Assembly: GCA_024138015.1 (NCBI GenBank)
Contig: JAMXBB010000003.1
Span: 12,574,967 to 12,638,966, forward strand
From: Lumnitzera littorea
Lineage: Eukaryota; Streptophyta; Magnoliopsida; Myrtales; Combretaceae
Direction: 5' to 3'
Length of the DNA stretch: 64,000 nt
A program made the translations under genes and the position numbers. Position 1 is the first letter of the stretch, and every line of letters begins with the position of its first letter. Shown piece after piece: positions 36,675 to 48,097 of the stretch. Below the pieces are notes generated by a model. It did no database searches. It was given only the letters and a program-made list of their open reading frames with translations, and was not told the origin of the DNA.

Positions 36675-37151
36675 GTTACGAACCATACTGGAATGGTTAT
36701 GAGAAATGATATCACAAAAGTTAAAGAATGTGAAAGTGAAGATGAGAAAGTAAGAAAATTTGTTTCTGATTTTGAGCAGAAATGAATTCTGATTTTGAAC
36801 AGTCCCTTAAATACAGGCAGCTTATCTTCGTAACTATAAATTTGTTTGTGACGGTAATGATGTGCTGATTTGATAGTAGCACAAATTGTTGACGTGGGTT
36901 TCAAGACTGAGATCCAATGGTTGACAACTCCCTAACAGTTATTAGGCTTGCGATGTAATGATGATTGATGCAACAAGTGTCATACTTCCTACTATTTAGT
37001 TTCTTAAATAGGTAGGAATTTGAAAGTAGCAACTTTTTTATTAGGATGTGAACCATCTTGCTTCCCATCTCACTCGGCATCTAAAGAACTACTCCCTACT
37101 CAGCCTCCAAAGCATTATGTATTACTCCTTTTGTCAAATTCTCCAACATGA

Positions 37152-37166
37152 GAGTTGGGGGGCAAA
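37152..37166 (+). other. Polypurine tract of element C
   Basis: GAGTTGGGGGGCAAA lies directly before the 3' LTR start TGTTGATAG. The 'TTGGGGGGCAAATGTT' context is a familiar LTR junction in plant gypsy elements. Confidence 0.7.
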
Positions 37167-37643
37167 TGTTGATAGTTAATTTTTGTCCACTCGTCTTACT
37201 CATCCATTCGGCTGTCGACAGGCTGAACAATCTATATTCTCAGCACCTCACCAAGTAATTAACATTCTCGGCACTATGGCAAGTAGCATAAATCCATTGC
37301 TAATTTGAATTCAAGTATATGACGCGAACAGTTATCACAAGCGCTATTATATTACATAACTGTCTGCTCTCCCTACATTTCAAGAAAGATGTGTAATCAA
37401 TAAGCTTCTACGTGTCTCAATAGTTATTCCAATAACTGTTCCTTCAGATACAACAATCTCCTATAAATACAAAAAAGAAACTCTATAAGAGGCATCTAAT
37501 AACCCTTACACCTCTTTACTTTACTTTTCTCATTCCTACTTATTGACTTAGGCATCAGAGTTGCCACACCGGACTGGCCTCGATACTAAGCATTTTTTTT
37601 ATCTTTGTAGGATATTTCTAACTCCCAAAATTCACTAACAACA
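37167..37643 (+). repeat. 3' LTR of element C
   Basis: 477 bp, TGTTGATAGTTAA to CACTAACAACA, with CTATAAATA at 37461. It aligns along its whole length with 24632-25103 and is followed by the target duplication TTATG at 37644-37648. Confidence 0.88.
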
Positions 37644-37648
37644 TTATG

Positions 37649-38094
37649 AATCTCTTTCATACGTTATCCTCTATGTGATTTTCATTATTGTATTGTTTTC
37701 TTAAGGAATTTACTACAAATAGTCCCTCAATTGTAGTCACAAACAATCAACTTTTGATCAATATAGACATTACATATTTCTTCCTTGTTCTTGCAAAAAA
37801 AACCCTCTCCAAACAACAACCTTACACTCTTATCTAATCTTATCTTATAATCTTGTAACTCAAGATTAGTAGCAAGTGGACCTTAGTAATTAGTTTATGC
37901 ACATATCAGGTGAAGTACTAAGTCATGTTATGTTCATTGGTGCATCATATCGGACGAGCAGCTTCATGGAAGCTACTATGATTGTCAACCCATACATTCT
38001 CTCTTTCTTCAATATTTTGAAGGACTTATTGGTTACCTTAACTACAGTAAGCCCTAGTGATTAACTGAGCTCCTAGGTACATCAATAGGAGTAT
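37649..38094. other. Spacer between elements C and D, nothing recognised
   Basis: No gene, repeat partner or regulatory motif stands out. Confidence 0.5.
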
Positions 38095-38889
38095 TGATGC
38101 GTCTTCAACCACAACGAGGAGAACTAAAAGAAAACAAAAGAAGAATAGCAAAGTCAAGGCAGCTATCAACTGGATATGACACACCAATTGATCCTACTCA
38201 GCTTACAATCCACCAAATATGATTCATCGGTCCGAATTATAGGGTCACTCATCATTGCTCCTTGCTAAAGGGAATTAAAAAGTTAAAAGGATAATGAGAA
38301 CACCAAGGTTGCTCAAAAGAGAAATTTATATATTCTGATAATAAAAAAAAGTGAGTGATGTCTGCATATAATAAATGGGGTTTATATACTAGCCTCACTA
38401 GGGTTACAAGTACATATGAAAAGAGAAAAGGGTAATTTATAATTAGAATACATAAAATATACTAAAAAGGGTAAAAGAGGCAAAGAATATTCAATACAAA
38501 AAAGTAAAGAATCCTTTTGGAATATTGTGCCTGAAAATACATGTCATATGGTGGCTAGCATTCTAAAATATAGTACAATTCGGACGAAATGAAGAAAATA
38601 GGGTTTGTAGTCAAAGCTGACTGGATCTAGATTAAGTCAGACCTTAGTCTATTGGTCATTAAAGGATATTCAGTTAAGACTAGGGTTAGGTGTATCATGA
38701 GCCAACAATATCATTATCATAGTAAACTGTCGTGTACTGTATAAAGATCTACGGTGAACCCTCTCATTAATCATAGGCCTCTATACAATACATAAGGCTC
38801 CTTCAATTCCATATCATCATCAGGCCTATAGATAAGCAATATCAAGTAGGATGACTAAAATTAACATTTAATTACAAAAATATTGAAGT
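38095..38889 (-). repeat. 3' LTR of element D, outer part
   Basis: It starts TGATGCGTCTTC and matches 47710-48097 over its first ~370 bp, including a minus-strand TATATAAA box at 38381-38388 (48022-48029 in the other copy). Beyond 38460 there is no partner copy, so the assignment of the rest rests on position. Confidence 0.65.
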
Positions 38890-38894
38890 TAAGG

Positions 38895-41800
38895 TGTAGA
38901 ATTGTCGAATTCCACAACAAAAGAATATTACAACGTAATCAAAACTATAAGAGAAACTAAATTAAGAAAATCTAACTAAGTAAATACATTTATAGTTCAC
39001 TTTTTACATAAAAAGTTCTCTCTCTCATCCTGGACCCACACCCTGTCTTAGCGCGAGACTCACCTTGGGCATTCCATGACTTAAATGAACAAAAAGATAG
39101 CCCTATATCAAAAGAAATCTATCGGTGTGTAAGCTTACACTTAGTGAGTAAATCTCTTCATCATACCATGCAAACAATATCCTTTATATGCATATCATAT
39201 GAATGCTTGCACAAACAGAATGCCAAATAATACATGCAACGACCTAGGAACTACATCCAACTTAGAATTACACCCCCTCTAGTCAGGTTTAGAGATAATT
39301 ACTCGAGACAAACCATCAACCGAGTCTTAGCACCTAAGTTTTTATACTAATTGCACCATCATTCTCAAATCAGTTCAAACAATTACATAATATATACAAC
39401 TTTACTACTCATAAAAAATATACTTTCTTTTTTAGAAACTCAAATTTTTAAGCCAAAATTCCCCGGTCTAGCGGTGTGGTAGCCTTCACAATCTACATCA
39501 TATGCCCTAAGCAGAAGCCACAAGATACGGCCCTTCGCCAACAGTTAATGTCCCCTAGCGCCTATTAAGCCCAATAGCTCATCATAGAGAGTCAATAATA
39601 TAAAATGGCACATTTGCCTAATCTCAGCAAAAGACCCTACTCCTGTGAGCCCCTTCCCATCTTCCGCATGAGGTGGCAATCGGTATAGTTATAATGCAAC
39701 TATGAGAAATGCATGACTCATTGATTTTCTTAGTCAAATACTTTAATTAGTTCAATTTCCATTATGATCAAGAAATATCATTTCATACAATCCATGCACA
39801 CTATTATCACAACAATTCTCATTATTATCTCATTAGTAAGTCACAGCATTCAATCATAATACAGTACACATGCATTTCCCATAACCCACAACAGGTTCAT
39901 TTCATAAATTTAAGTACAATCACACTACAAGCAAAATTAAGTATGAAGTAATTGAGAATCGCTCACTCGACTATAGTGGATTGCTCATAGTAATCCGAGG
40001 GTAAATCTTCTCCAATAGTTAGGTCCCCTGAACAATGCAAATATGATAAAGTTAAGAGTTTGAGGTAAAGTCAAAAGACTAATCTAAAATTCTTTAAGTT
40101 ACACTTTTTAACTTAGTTTCGTATTTTTTCCAGTTTTACTTAAAACTTCAATCGCATATAATTTTCTCATTTTAAATTTGATTTTTATGATCTTGTAGTC
40201 AATTTTCATTGTTTTTTAGTTTAATTTAATGTAGTGTGGTTAGATTTTCAAGATGGGGCACTCAAATCTATCTATTGATTAGAACAATAGCGGTCCTCAT
40301 GCTTTAGTGCTCTTTTGGGCTTAGTTTGGTTGTTAAGCTTATAGTTACCTTAGGAAATCTTTTAGGCTTGGGCTTATGATTTTATTCTAAGCTTAAAATA
40401 CTCTTTAAGTTTAGATTTCCATCCTTATCTTATGGCCTTGGTGCTATCAACATTTTTTTGGACTTTTATGTGGGCTTAATTGATCAAATGGGCTTACTTT
40501 TTTTTCTATACTAAAATAGTTACTTTGTTGGGCTTAGGGAGTATTATGTGGGCTTCTTATGGATTTTAAAACAACTTTTCTTAATTGTTTTGGGTGCTAG
40601 TTAGAAAATTTATGAAGGCCCAACTTGGAGTTTCAAGCTTGGTTTAAAAGTTTTAGGCTTGGTTTTAAGTTTTAGATTTCGTACACTTGTTATACTTGCT
40701 TTAGTTAGCATTTTCATCTTGCTTACTTGGTTTTATCATATTTTGTAAGTGACTTTGCTTATGGTTCCAAATCTGGTCACAATGATTCAAGGGTCATACA
40801 CTTGGTTTTCCAACTTATTTTATCATTTCCTTAAGTTTAGGAGATAGATCATGAACTTGTGTTACTCATATTCCAACTTCAACTCAACTTATCCTCCACG
40901 AGATAATTATTTAGCTTATGTACGTCATAAAAATGATAGATCACATACTTATCATAGCTTTTATACCATAGTTCACATATCAAAAAGTTGGCTTCTTCAT
41001 AAAAGTTTCGTATAATGGATTTTCCTTTACCTAAAGCTAGCTTTAAGCATGTTTAATCTAAATAGAAGTAAAATAGCACTTGAATGGCTTACATATACTC
41101 CACATCCAGCATGTTATTCCTCATTCATGTACATATTTTATGACTTTATTAGCTTAAAATCTTCCATTCTAAGTATTAGACATGCATCCTTACATAATAC
41201 CAACTTAGCATGCTTATATTCCAACTTTCATATGAGAGATTCATAAGCTTATTTCTTCAAGTGGCTAGCTAAGTTATCACCTTATGTTCAAGTCAACATC
41301 TTCATAAAAATATGGTCTCCTAACATGGCATATTAGAACGCTTTAACAAGGAATTAACTTGCTCATCCTCAAATGCATAAATACAATGGTTGTACAACCA
41401 AGAGTCCTCTTAGCTCCTTGTTTTCCTTCCTTCTTCTTGCAAGTCCTTTTTAATGACTAAGGTTTTGATGGTTGAGATGGGTTTTGAGGGTATTTTAAAG
41501 TTTCTAAAAATGGCTCTTGAAGTTGGCAAGGAAGGCAACAAAACAATGTTTATGCCTTGAATAATGAAGCAAAAAGGAAGTGGCGGCAAAGTAGATTTAG
41601 TAGGGTTTGGTTTCCTCTTTTAGTTTGTGTGTTTAGAGTGTGAAAAGGAAGAAAAATATAAGTGGAAAGACGGAGAGAGTGCCGGTTCTAAATGGGGGTG
41701 GAAGTGTGTCCAAGAAGCTTCAATTGGTTGTCTTTTATTATGCATAAAGCCAACTTTGACATAACTAGATGATGTAAGCATTAAGGGTTGAATAATAGAT

Positions 41801-42462
41801 ATATAAGATAATTTGATTAATAGATAAATGACAAAGCATCCAACCCACCACCTCCCCCCCACCCTCTTTCTCCTTTTCCAACCTGCCATATGGTGTCCTT
41901 TTAGGTGCATTGTGTTGTCTTTTCACTTATTTGAAAATTGAATGCATAAAATAATGCGATAACTTGTCCTTATGCAGTATAAGTTATGGTAATATATAGA
42001 AAGTTTCTTATGACTAGCTTTTGATAAGTTATCAATTGATAATTGATTCCAAATCTCAATTGATAAGTTAATTAAGGTGATTGGTTGGCTTACTTATCCA
42101 TGTATACAAGGCTTATGCATGAGAATAAGGGGATTGCTTTATATGTAATTCTTTTGAAGTTTAGTTCTTAAATCAACTTGTAAGTTATGATTTATTACTT
42201 AGAAAATTATGAAATTTTCTAAAGTTGAACAAAATTATTCAAAATAAATTCTCATTTAGTTGCTTAGGGTTACAAGTTCTTAATTATTTTAGGGTTTAGG
42301 GTTTAGGGTTTTAGGTGACTTTAGGCATATTATTCTCATATTTGAGTTTTAGTCGGTAATAAACTTTTGAATTAGAAAACTAAGTTCGTTTTTAAATGTG
42401 AACTCAAATTCTTAGTTTAATTGATCCTTGGGAATAATCGAGAAATACTCTTAGTTGAATCA
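38895..42462 (-). repeat. Candidate long solo LTR inserted in the 3' LTR of element D
   Basis: 3568 bp bounded by TGTAGAATTG on the left and GTTGAATCA on the right, with imperfect 5-bp flanks TAAGG (38890-38894) and TAAGC (42463-42467). It has the layout of a long non-coding plant LTR and no coding region. The TG...CA ends and 4-of-5 flank match are suggestive only; orientation is guessed. Open frames inside it (41049-41246, 41620-41910) have no domain. It includes a short telomere-like run at 42287-42315. Confidence 0.35.
42287..42315 (+). repeat. Short telomere-like repeat (TTTAGGG)n
   Basis: Three perfect TTTAGGG units followed by TTTTAGG. This is the plant telomere repeat, here only about 28 bp and embedded in repeat sequence. 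Confidence 0.85.
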
Positions 42463-42467
42463 TAAGC

Positions 42468-42810
42468 CCGATAAATAATAGGGTTTATAGGGTGTGGGTG
42501 GTCAGCTTAGGAGTTCAGCTTAAACAGTCGCTTGAAGTTGGTCGACTCGAATGCTATTTGTGTCATAGCAATACTACTCAGCAAGTCGATTTGTATACTG
42601 GGCAGGTCTATACGTCAATTCAACAACTTTAGAAACTATGCCGGCATACATAAAAGCTTAGTATTCAGGTTAGTAATAGAGTGAAACATGGAGGGTGGGA
42701 TAGAAATTCTTATCTTAGATAGGGTTGCAAGCTAATATTTTTCACGTAAATCCTTAAAGTCCTTTAACTCGACTGTATGTGATCAATCTGGAAAGTTGAT
42801 TCCTATGATC
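42468..42810 (-). repeat. 3' LTR of element D, inner part (probable)
   Basis: It lies between the candidate insertion and the end of the integrase region. The wording near 42500-42810, ending 'TTGATTCCTATGA', resembles the inner end of the LTR of gypsy element 1 ('CCTAATTCCTATCA'). No second copy exists in the window to confirm it. Confidence 0.4.
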
Positions 42811-42849
42811 TACCAAGGGGTTGGAAAGATTTGTCCTCAAATCTGAAGT

Positions 42850-43950
42850 GGTCTTCTTTTGGTGCATCTAAAAGGTCTTCTTCTTTTAAATGGTAGAGAA
42901 TCAAGTCAGACACATTGAAAGTAGAAGAAAAACCATAATCTTAAGCAGTTTGATCCATTAGGCATTGCGATTGATCTTTTTCAAGACCTAGAATGGATTA
43001 TCAACTCGTGGAGATAGCTTGCTTGATTTCAAGTGCAGAAATTGCTCTCAGTTGAGGTAAATTCATACCAAATCTCTTGGTTTGAAAGAAATAGCTTATC
43101 AACCTTAGCTACCAATCTCTTGCTATCTCTAGTTGAACATGGTGATCTTTTTTGTCATAGACTAGTGTAGCTCTTACAATTCTTGGGCTCAATTGACTCC
43201 AGATTAACTTTCTTTAGCAGCTGCTGGGGTTTTGATTGAATCTAAGAGAATGGTAAGATTGAGGCCATAGATGACCTCGAGTAAAGTCTTCCCAGTAATG
43301 TTGTAAATAGTATGATTTTATGCGAATTCTACAACTAGTAGACACATATCCCAGTCCTTTAAGTTATTTCCCATCACAACTCGGAGTAGGTTGCCTAACG
43401 TCCTGTTCACCACTTCAGTTTGGCCATCAGTCTAAGGGTGGCTACTAAAACTAAATACAAGTTTAGTCTCAAGTCTTCTCCAAATAGTCTTCCAAAAATA
43501 GCTTAAGAATTTCATGTCTCAATTCGAAACAATAGTCTTTATCACTCCATGTAGTTAGACAACTCCATGTAGTTAGACAACTTCTTGCAAAAACATAAAA
43601 ACAATATACAAAGCATCGTTAGTTCAATAATACGGAATAAAGTGTGCCATTTTGCTGAAGTTGTCCACTATAACAAAGATAAAATCTTTTCCCTTAGATG
43701 TCCAGGACAACCTTAGGACAAAGTCTATATCGAGGTTGGCCTAAGATGAAGTTAGTGTTAGTAAGGGTATACACTCTCCATAGGGTTCTCTTTTCCCCTT
43801 AGCTCTCTTACATACCTCACAATCTTCAACTACCTTATGGACATCCTTAGCCAAACCAAGCTAGTAAAAATTTTCTTTCAACAGATTAGATATTTTAATC
43901 TCTCTAAAATGACTAGATAATCCACCACTACAAGCTTCCCTTACTTATAG
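42850..43950 (-). pseudogene. Integrase of element D
   Basis: Motifs in order: DFIFVIVDNFSKMAHF near 43640-43690 (first catalytic Asp intact), IVSN, stop, DMKFL near 43515-43535 (second Asp to Asn, Arg codon to stop), TDGQTEVVNRTLGNLLRVVM near 43375-43430 (Glu intact). An 18-bp perfect tandem duplication (43545-43562 and 43563-43580) lies between the two Asp motifs. The C-terminal end near 42850 is poorly defined. Confidence 0.8.
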
Positions 43951-44199
43951 CTTACGTGTGGAACATTTTGATATACATAGCCTTTGATCCTTGAACAGAT
44001 AGCCATCCTTGAGATAATAGCCTCCAACAGCAACTCCTTTTTGGCACTATTCAAGAAGGGAACCAAAATGGGGTCTCGAGCATATTACTCGATGATAAGT
44101 GAAAATCCTAGTAACTTTGTCTACAAAGTGGTCAACAAGGTTTGTCAACATGATAGAGCATCGACGAGTACATTAGTACTACTCTTCTTGTGTTGGATC

Positions 44200-45290
44200 A
44201 CATAAGAAAACCCTTCCATGAACTCGAGCTACTAAGCTTACCTCTTCAAAAGTTTGTTTTAACTTCTAAGATACTTAAATGTTTGATGGTCAATATAAAT
44301 GACAAACTCTCTTGGTAGTAAATAGTATTGTCAAACTGTAAGAGCTCAAAAAAAAAAAAGAGTATAAGTCTTTCTCATACATAGAATAGTTCAATGCAGT
44401 ACCACTAAACTGTAATAGGCAATCGATTGTCGTTCTTGCATTAGGACAACACCAATTTCAATGCATAATGCATTACATTCCAGCTTAAAACGGCTTGTCA
44501 AAATCAGGTAAGAGGTAGGTTTCTCTTTAATCTCCTTGAAGCTCTACTTAGTTCGGTCATTTCATCTTAACCCTTTACTCTTCTTAGTTAACTCAGTTAA
44601 GGAAGCAGTAATGGTACTGAAGTTCTTAATGAATTACTTATAGAAGGAAGCAAGGTCATGAAAACTTCAAACTTTAGTGACATTCTTCGATATTGACCAC
44701 CCCAAGACAGCTTAGACCTTCTCCTGAAAGCTACATCACCCTGAAATAATGTACACTTCTTTAGGTTCCCAAATAACTTTTTGTCTCGTAAAATATCAAA
44801 AACAGCTCAGAGATATTGAACAAGATTATTTAGGTCAGCACTGTACACTAATATGTCATTAAAGTATACGACCACACATTATCTAATCAAAGGAAGCATC
44901 ACATGGTTCATAAGCCTCATAAACATGCTTAGCACATTCGTAAATCCAACCGACATAACTGGCCATTCGTAGAGATTATGCCTTATCTTGAAAGTAGTCT
45001 TCCATTCATCACCTAATCTCATGTAAATTTGGTGGTAGCCGCTTTACACGTCAATCTTTGAAAATATTTTGGCACTATAAAGCTCATCTAACATATCATC
45101 AAGCCTCGATATCAAATATATGTACTTGATAATGATTTGGTTGATTGCTCAGCTGTCGATGTACATACACCACAAACCGTTCTTCTTTGGGACGAATAAA
45201 GCTAGCACAGTATAAGGACTCATGCCTTCCCTCACATATCCTTTCTCTATGAGCTCATCCACTTATCTTTTTCAATTTGGCAACTTGCTT
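44200..45290 (-). pseudogene. Reverse transcriptase and RNase H of element D
   Basis: RT: REGMSPYTVLALFVPKKNGL, SAKIFSKIDV, stop, SGYHQIYMRLGDEWKTTF, then CVVVYFNDILVYSADL (Asn codon at 44858-44860) and KKLFGNLKKC. RNase H: LECNALCIEIGVVLM near 44440-44485, with Asn in place of the 'CDAS' Asp. The first RT Asp (KIDV) is intact. Stops occur throughout. A poly(A) tract of 12 at 44348-44360 interrupts the RNase H tail. Confidence 0.82.
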
Positions 45291-45593
45291 AAGGTTCATT
45301 CTATAGGCAGGTTGGTTTGGCAAGGCAGCGCCTTACTACAGATCAATACAATACTCAATGCCTCAGATTGGGGGTAATCCTTTAGGCAACTCTTCAAGAA
45401 GCAGGTCAAAAAATTCGTCAATCAATCTTTGGATCTGTTTAGGTAATTCTTCCATATCTCTCATCTCTAGCAATCTTCTAATCAATAGAAACATAAGCTC
45501 TTCAGCCTTCTCAATAGCTCGAAGCTCTCTTCGGCTCATCACTAAGGCTTTTTTCTTATTGGCTTAGGTGAGCTGATTATGTGTCTCATTCAC

Positions 45594-45990
45594 TTAGGTC
45601 GATGTCATGAGTTGCAGCACGATCTTTTTCCCATCCTTAACAAAGGCATACATGCTCTTATATCCATCATAAGTAATACGTTGGTTAAATAACCGAGGTC
45701 TTTCAAGCAACAGATGTGAAGCTCCTATAGAGATGACATTGTAGACTAGTTCATTCTTATGTGCATTCCTTACACTGAACAGTACGGTTACTTGCTCTGT
45801 GATGTACAGATCACCCATATCATGAAGCTAATGTAGTTTGTAAGGTTAGGGATACTTAAAGGTTGGCAGTCTTAACCTCTACACAAAAGACTATGCAACG
45901 ATGTTAGTACAACTTTCTTCGTCCACTATGATAGTACATGACCGTCCTTTGATGATACACTTCTTATAGAACAGATTTTCTCTCTAGTCT
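45594..45990 (-). pseudogene. Protease of element D
   Basis: CTIIVDEESCTN at about 45915-45950 is the active site; relatives read 'DSGSCTN', so the Gly is lost while Asp stays. The open piece 45594-45818 continues MGDLYITEQVTVLFSVRNAH and SHLLLERPRLFNQRITYDGY, matching 'LLGRPWLFD'. The layout matches the protease of gypsy element 1 residue by residue over long stretches. Confidence 0.82.
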
Positions 45991-46149
45991 TCCTCAAAGT
46001 TCAATAGGGAACTCAATACTTGTCTCAACACTAAAATCATCACCTCTCCTTGGTCGGCATAGACACAGGTCTCCTCTTCATCCTCGACTTCAACCCTTCC
46101 AACATTTTCTCTTCCTTGGGCTCACTCTCATTGGTGCTACCCACGACGT

Positions 46150-47357
46150 CTCCTCAAAGCAACATGGTACGTCGATTCGGATACTCAATAACCATGTGTC
46201 CGAAGCCTAAGCATTTGAAACACTTCACCTCCCTAATCTTACATCCTGAGGTTTGTCCTCTTTCATATGTCCTTAGAGTCGGTTGAACCTCAGTTTGGCT
46301 CAACTAGCCTACTTGGCCCTGTTGTCCATTTCGACTATTATCAAATCAGTCATTTCTCTCATCAGCTCGAGAGGCTCTGCTTGGCTCAACTTGAGCAAGT
46401 CAACACGAAACAAGGGTTCTAGAAAATATCGACCTAAGTCAGCTTAGAGCATTTCTCTTTTGTTTTTCGACCCTCTGTGCCACCTTAATTGCCTCTTCCA
46501 AAGTATAAAACCTCTATACTTCTACAATATTGTGAATCTCATATTTAAGTCCAGAAATGAACCTCAATACTATACGAGCCTCAAATTCATCTACATCGGC
46601 TCGAATCATCCGCATCTAGAATTCTCTCACATAGTCATTAATTGATCGACCTCTTTGGTGAAGTTCCTGCAGTTTAGAAAATATGTCCTACAAGTAGGTC
46701 TCGAGTACAAATTTACCCTTCAATAAGCTCTTCATCTCATCTCGAGTTCTTATTCCTCATCTTCCATCCTTTACTCTAGCTGCATTTAGATTTTTCTACC
46801 ACATGATAGCATATCTAGAGAACTCAAGTACAGTAAGTTACACTTTAATAGTATCTATTCTCCACCTTCTCTTCCCACTTCAAATATTCGTCTGCATCTC
46901 CACTTTCACTAAAGGGTGGGATTTAGACCTTAACATTATCAAGTCCTCGAAGAGCTTAGCATCCTTGCTGTTGTGCTTAGTAATAATCAACCTCTTCTTC
47001 TTCCTCTCCATAGTTATCAGCATTTATCTCCTCATCATCTTCCTCAATCTCCTCTAACTTTAGCTTTTGTCTAGCAACTTGCTCTACTACTCCTCCTGCT
47101 TGGGGGAAGGGGGTCAAACTAGGTGGTCCTTAGCTATAGCGACTCTTTAGAACATTTTCAGGTGGGTTATGGTATGACACACCCTAGGGTTATTGTCTGT
47201 TAACTTGCATCGTGTTGATTAGACTCTCAACAAGATTAATGAGTCTGTTAAGTTTATCATCAATTAACCCTGGAGTGTTATTACCATTATGACCACAACT
47301 AGGCTGAGCACTATTACTCTGGTTACTAATAATACCTTGAACACTCGAATCTGACAT
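46150..47357 (-). pseudogene. gag of element D
   Basis: The likely start is the ATG at 47357 (MSDSSVQGIISNQSNSAQ), open to 47190, then broken. Near 46900 IPPFSESGDADEYLKWEEKV is the capsid start; near 46520-46590 DEFEARIVLRFISGLKYEI follows. The zinc knuckle at about 46165-46225 reads CFKCLGFGHMVIEYPNRRT, with the last Cys of CCHC replaced by Tyr (G to A). An acidic segment lies near 47000-47050. Confidence 0.8.
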
Positions 47358-47690
47358 GGTATAACACTTCTTGAATAGATTAACAACACAATACACAGGA
47401 AACACTACTTCCTTACTACTCAAAACTTCAACTAATACACTCCAACAACTTCAACACCCAATAATCACTCAAACAAGATATAAATGAACTTGCTTTATTT
47501 TTATAGTGAAAAATAGAGTAACAATGGAACTACACTTACCAACACACAAATCTCCATTATACAACTCAAAACTTCAAGACTTACTCCACACAAACGCACT
47601 GAAGCAGCTGCAAAAAGAACATAGCAACCACTAATAGCAAACATAAACCAAAACTTCACTGCAACTTTACATACCCCCTCTCAGAACAAT

Positions 47691-47703
47691 GCTCTAATAC
47701 TAA
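47691..47703 (-). other. Primer binding site of element D
   Basis: Minus-strand TTAGTATTAGAGC, six bases inside the LTR edge at 47710, matches 'TGGTATCAGAGC' of the tRNA-Met primer class with three transitions. Confidence 0.65.
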
Positions 47704-47709
47704 CAAAGC

Positions 47710-48097
47710 TGATGCATCTCTGAAATTGGACACACGAAAGAGCACCACAACGAGGAGAACCAAAAGAAAATAAAAGAAGACCAGCAAAGTCTGTACAGTT
47801 ACTAATTAGATATGATACACCAATTGATCCTACTCGGCTTATAATCTACCGAATATGACTCACCGGTCCAAACTATAGAGTCACTCGCCACTACTCCTTA
47901 CTAAAGAGAATAAATAAAAGTTAAAAGAATAGTGAGAACACTAACATTTCTCAAAAAAGAAACTTGTATATTCTAATAATAAAAAAAAAATGTAAGTGAT
48001 GTTTGTGTATAACAAATGGGGTTTATATATTAGCCTTACTAATGTTAAAAGCACATATGAAAAGACAAAATGGTAATTTACAATTGGAATAAATGAA
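47710..48097 (-). repeat. 5' LTR of element D, truncated
   Basis: It matches 38095-38460 with one ~12-bp length difference near its start. Homology to the 3' LTR stops at about 48097, where family-A LTR sequence begins without any target duplication. The U3 part is missing. Confidence 0.75.

Larger units (their letters stand above)
24632..37643 (+). mobile_element. Tat-type Ty3/gypsy element C, with a nested solo LTR
   Basis: A 13,012-bp element on the plus strand (about 10.1 kb without the nested LTR). LTRs at both ends are flanked by the direct repeat TTATG (24627-24631 and 37644-37648). The interior runs gag, protease, RT, RNase H, a second 'archaeal-type' RNase H, integrase, a minisatellite, then a long antisense coding region and a polypurine tract. 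The extra RNase H, the 3' non-coding repeats and the antisense frame are hallmarks of the Tat lineage (Ogre, Retand and Grande relatives). All frames are broken. Confidence 0.9.
38095..48097 (-). mobile_element. Ty3/gypsy LTR retrotransposon D, damaged at both LTRs
   Basis: Minus-strand element with gag (start 47357), protease, RT, RNase H and integrase down to about 42850, and a tRNA primer site at 47691-47703. The right (5') LTR is truncated after about 388 bp, where it abuts a family-A LTR fragment. The left (3') LTR seems to be split by a ~3.6 kb insertion. Protein motifs and LTR architecture ('GATATGACACACCAAT', TATA region) show it belongs to the same clade as the element at 11790-17991. 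All coding regions are broken. Confidence 0.85.
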
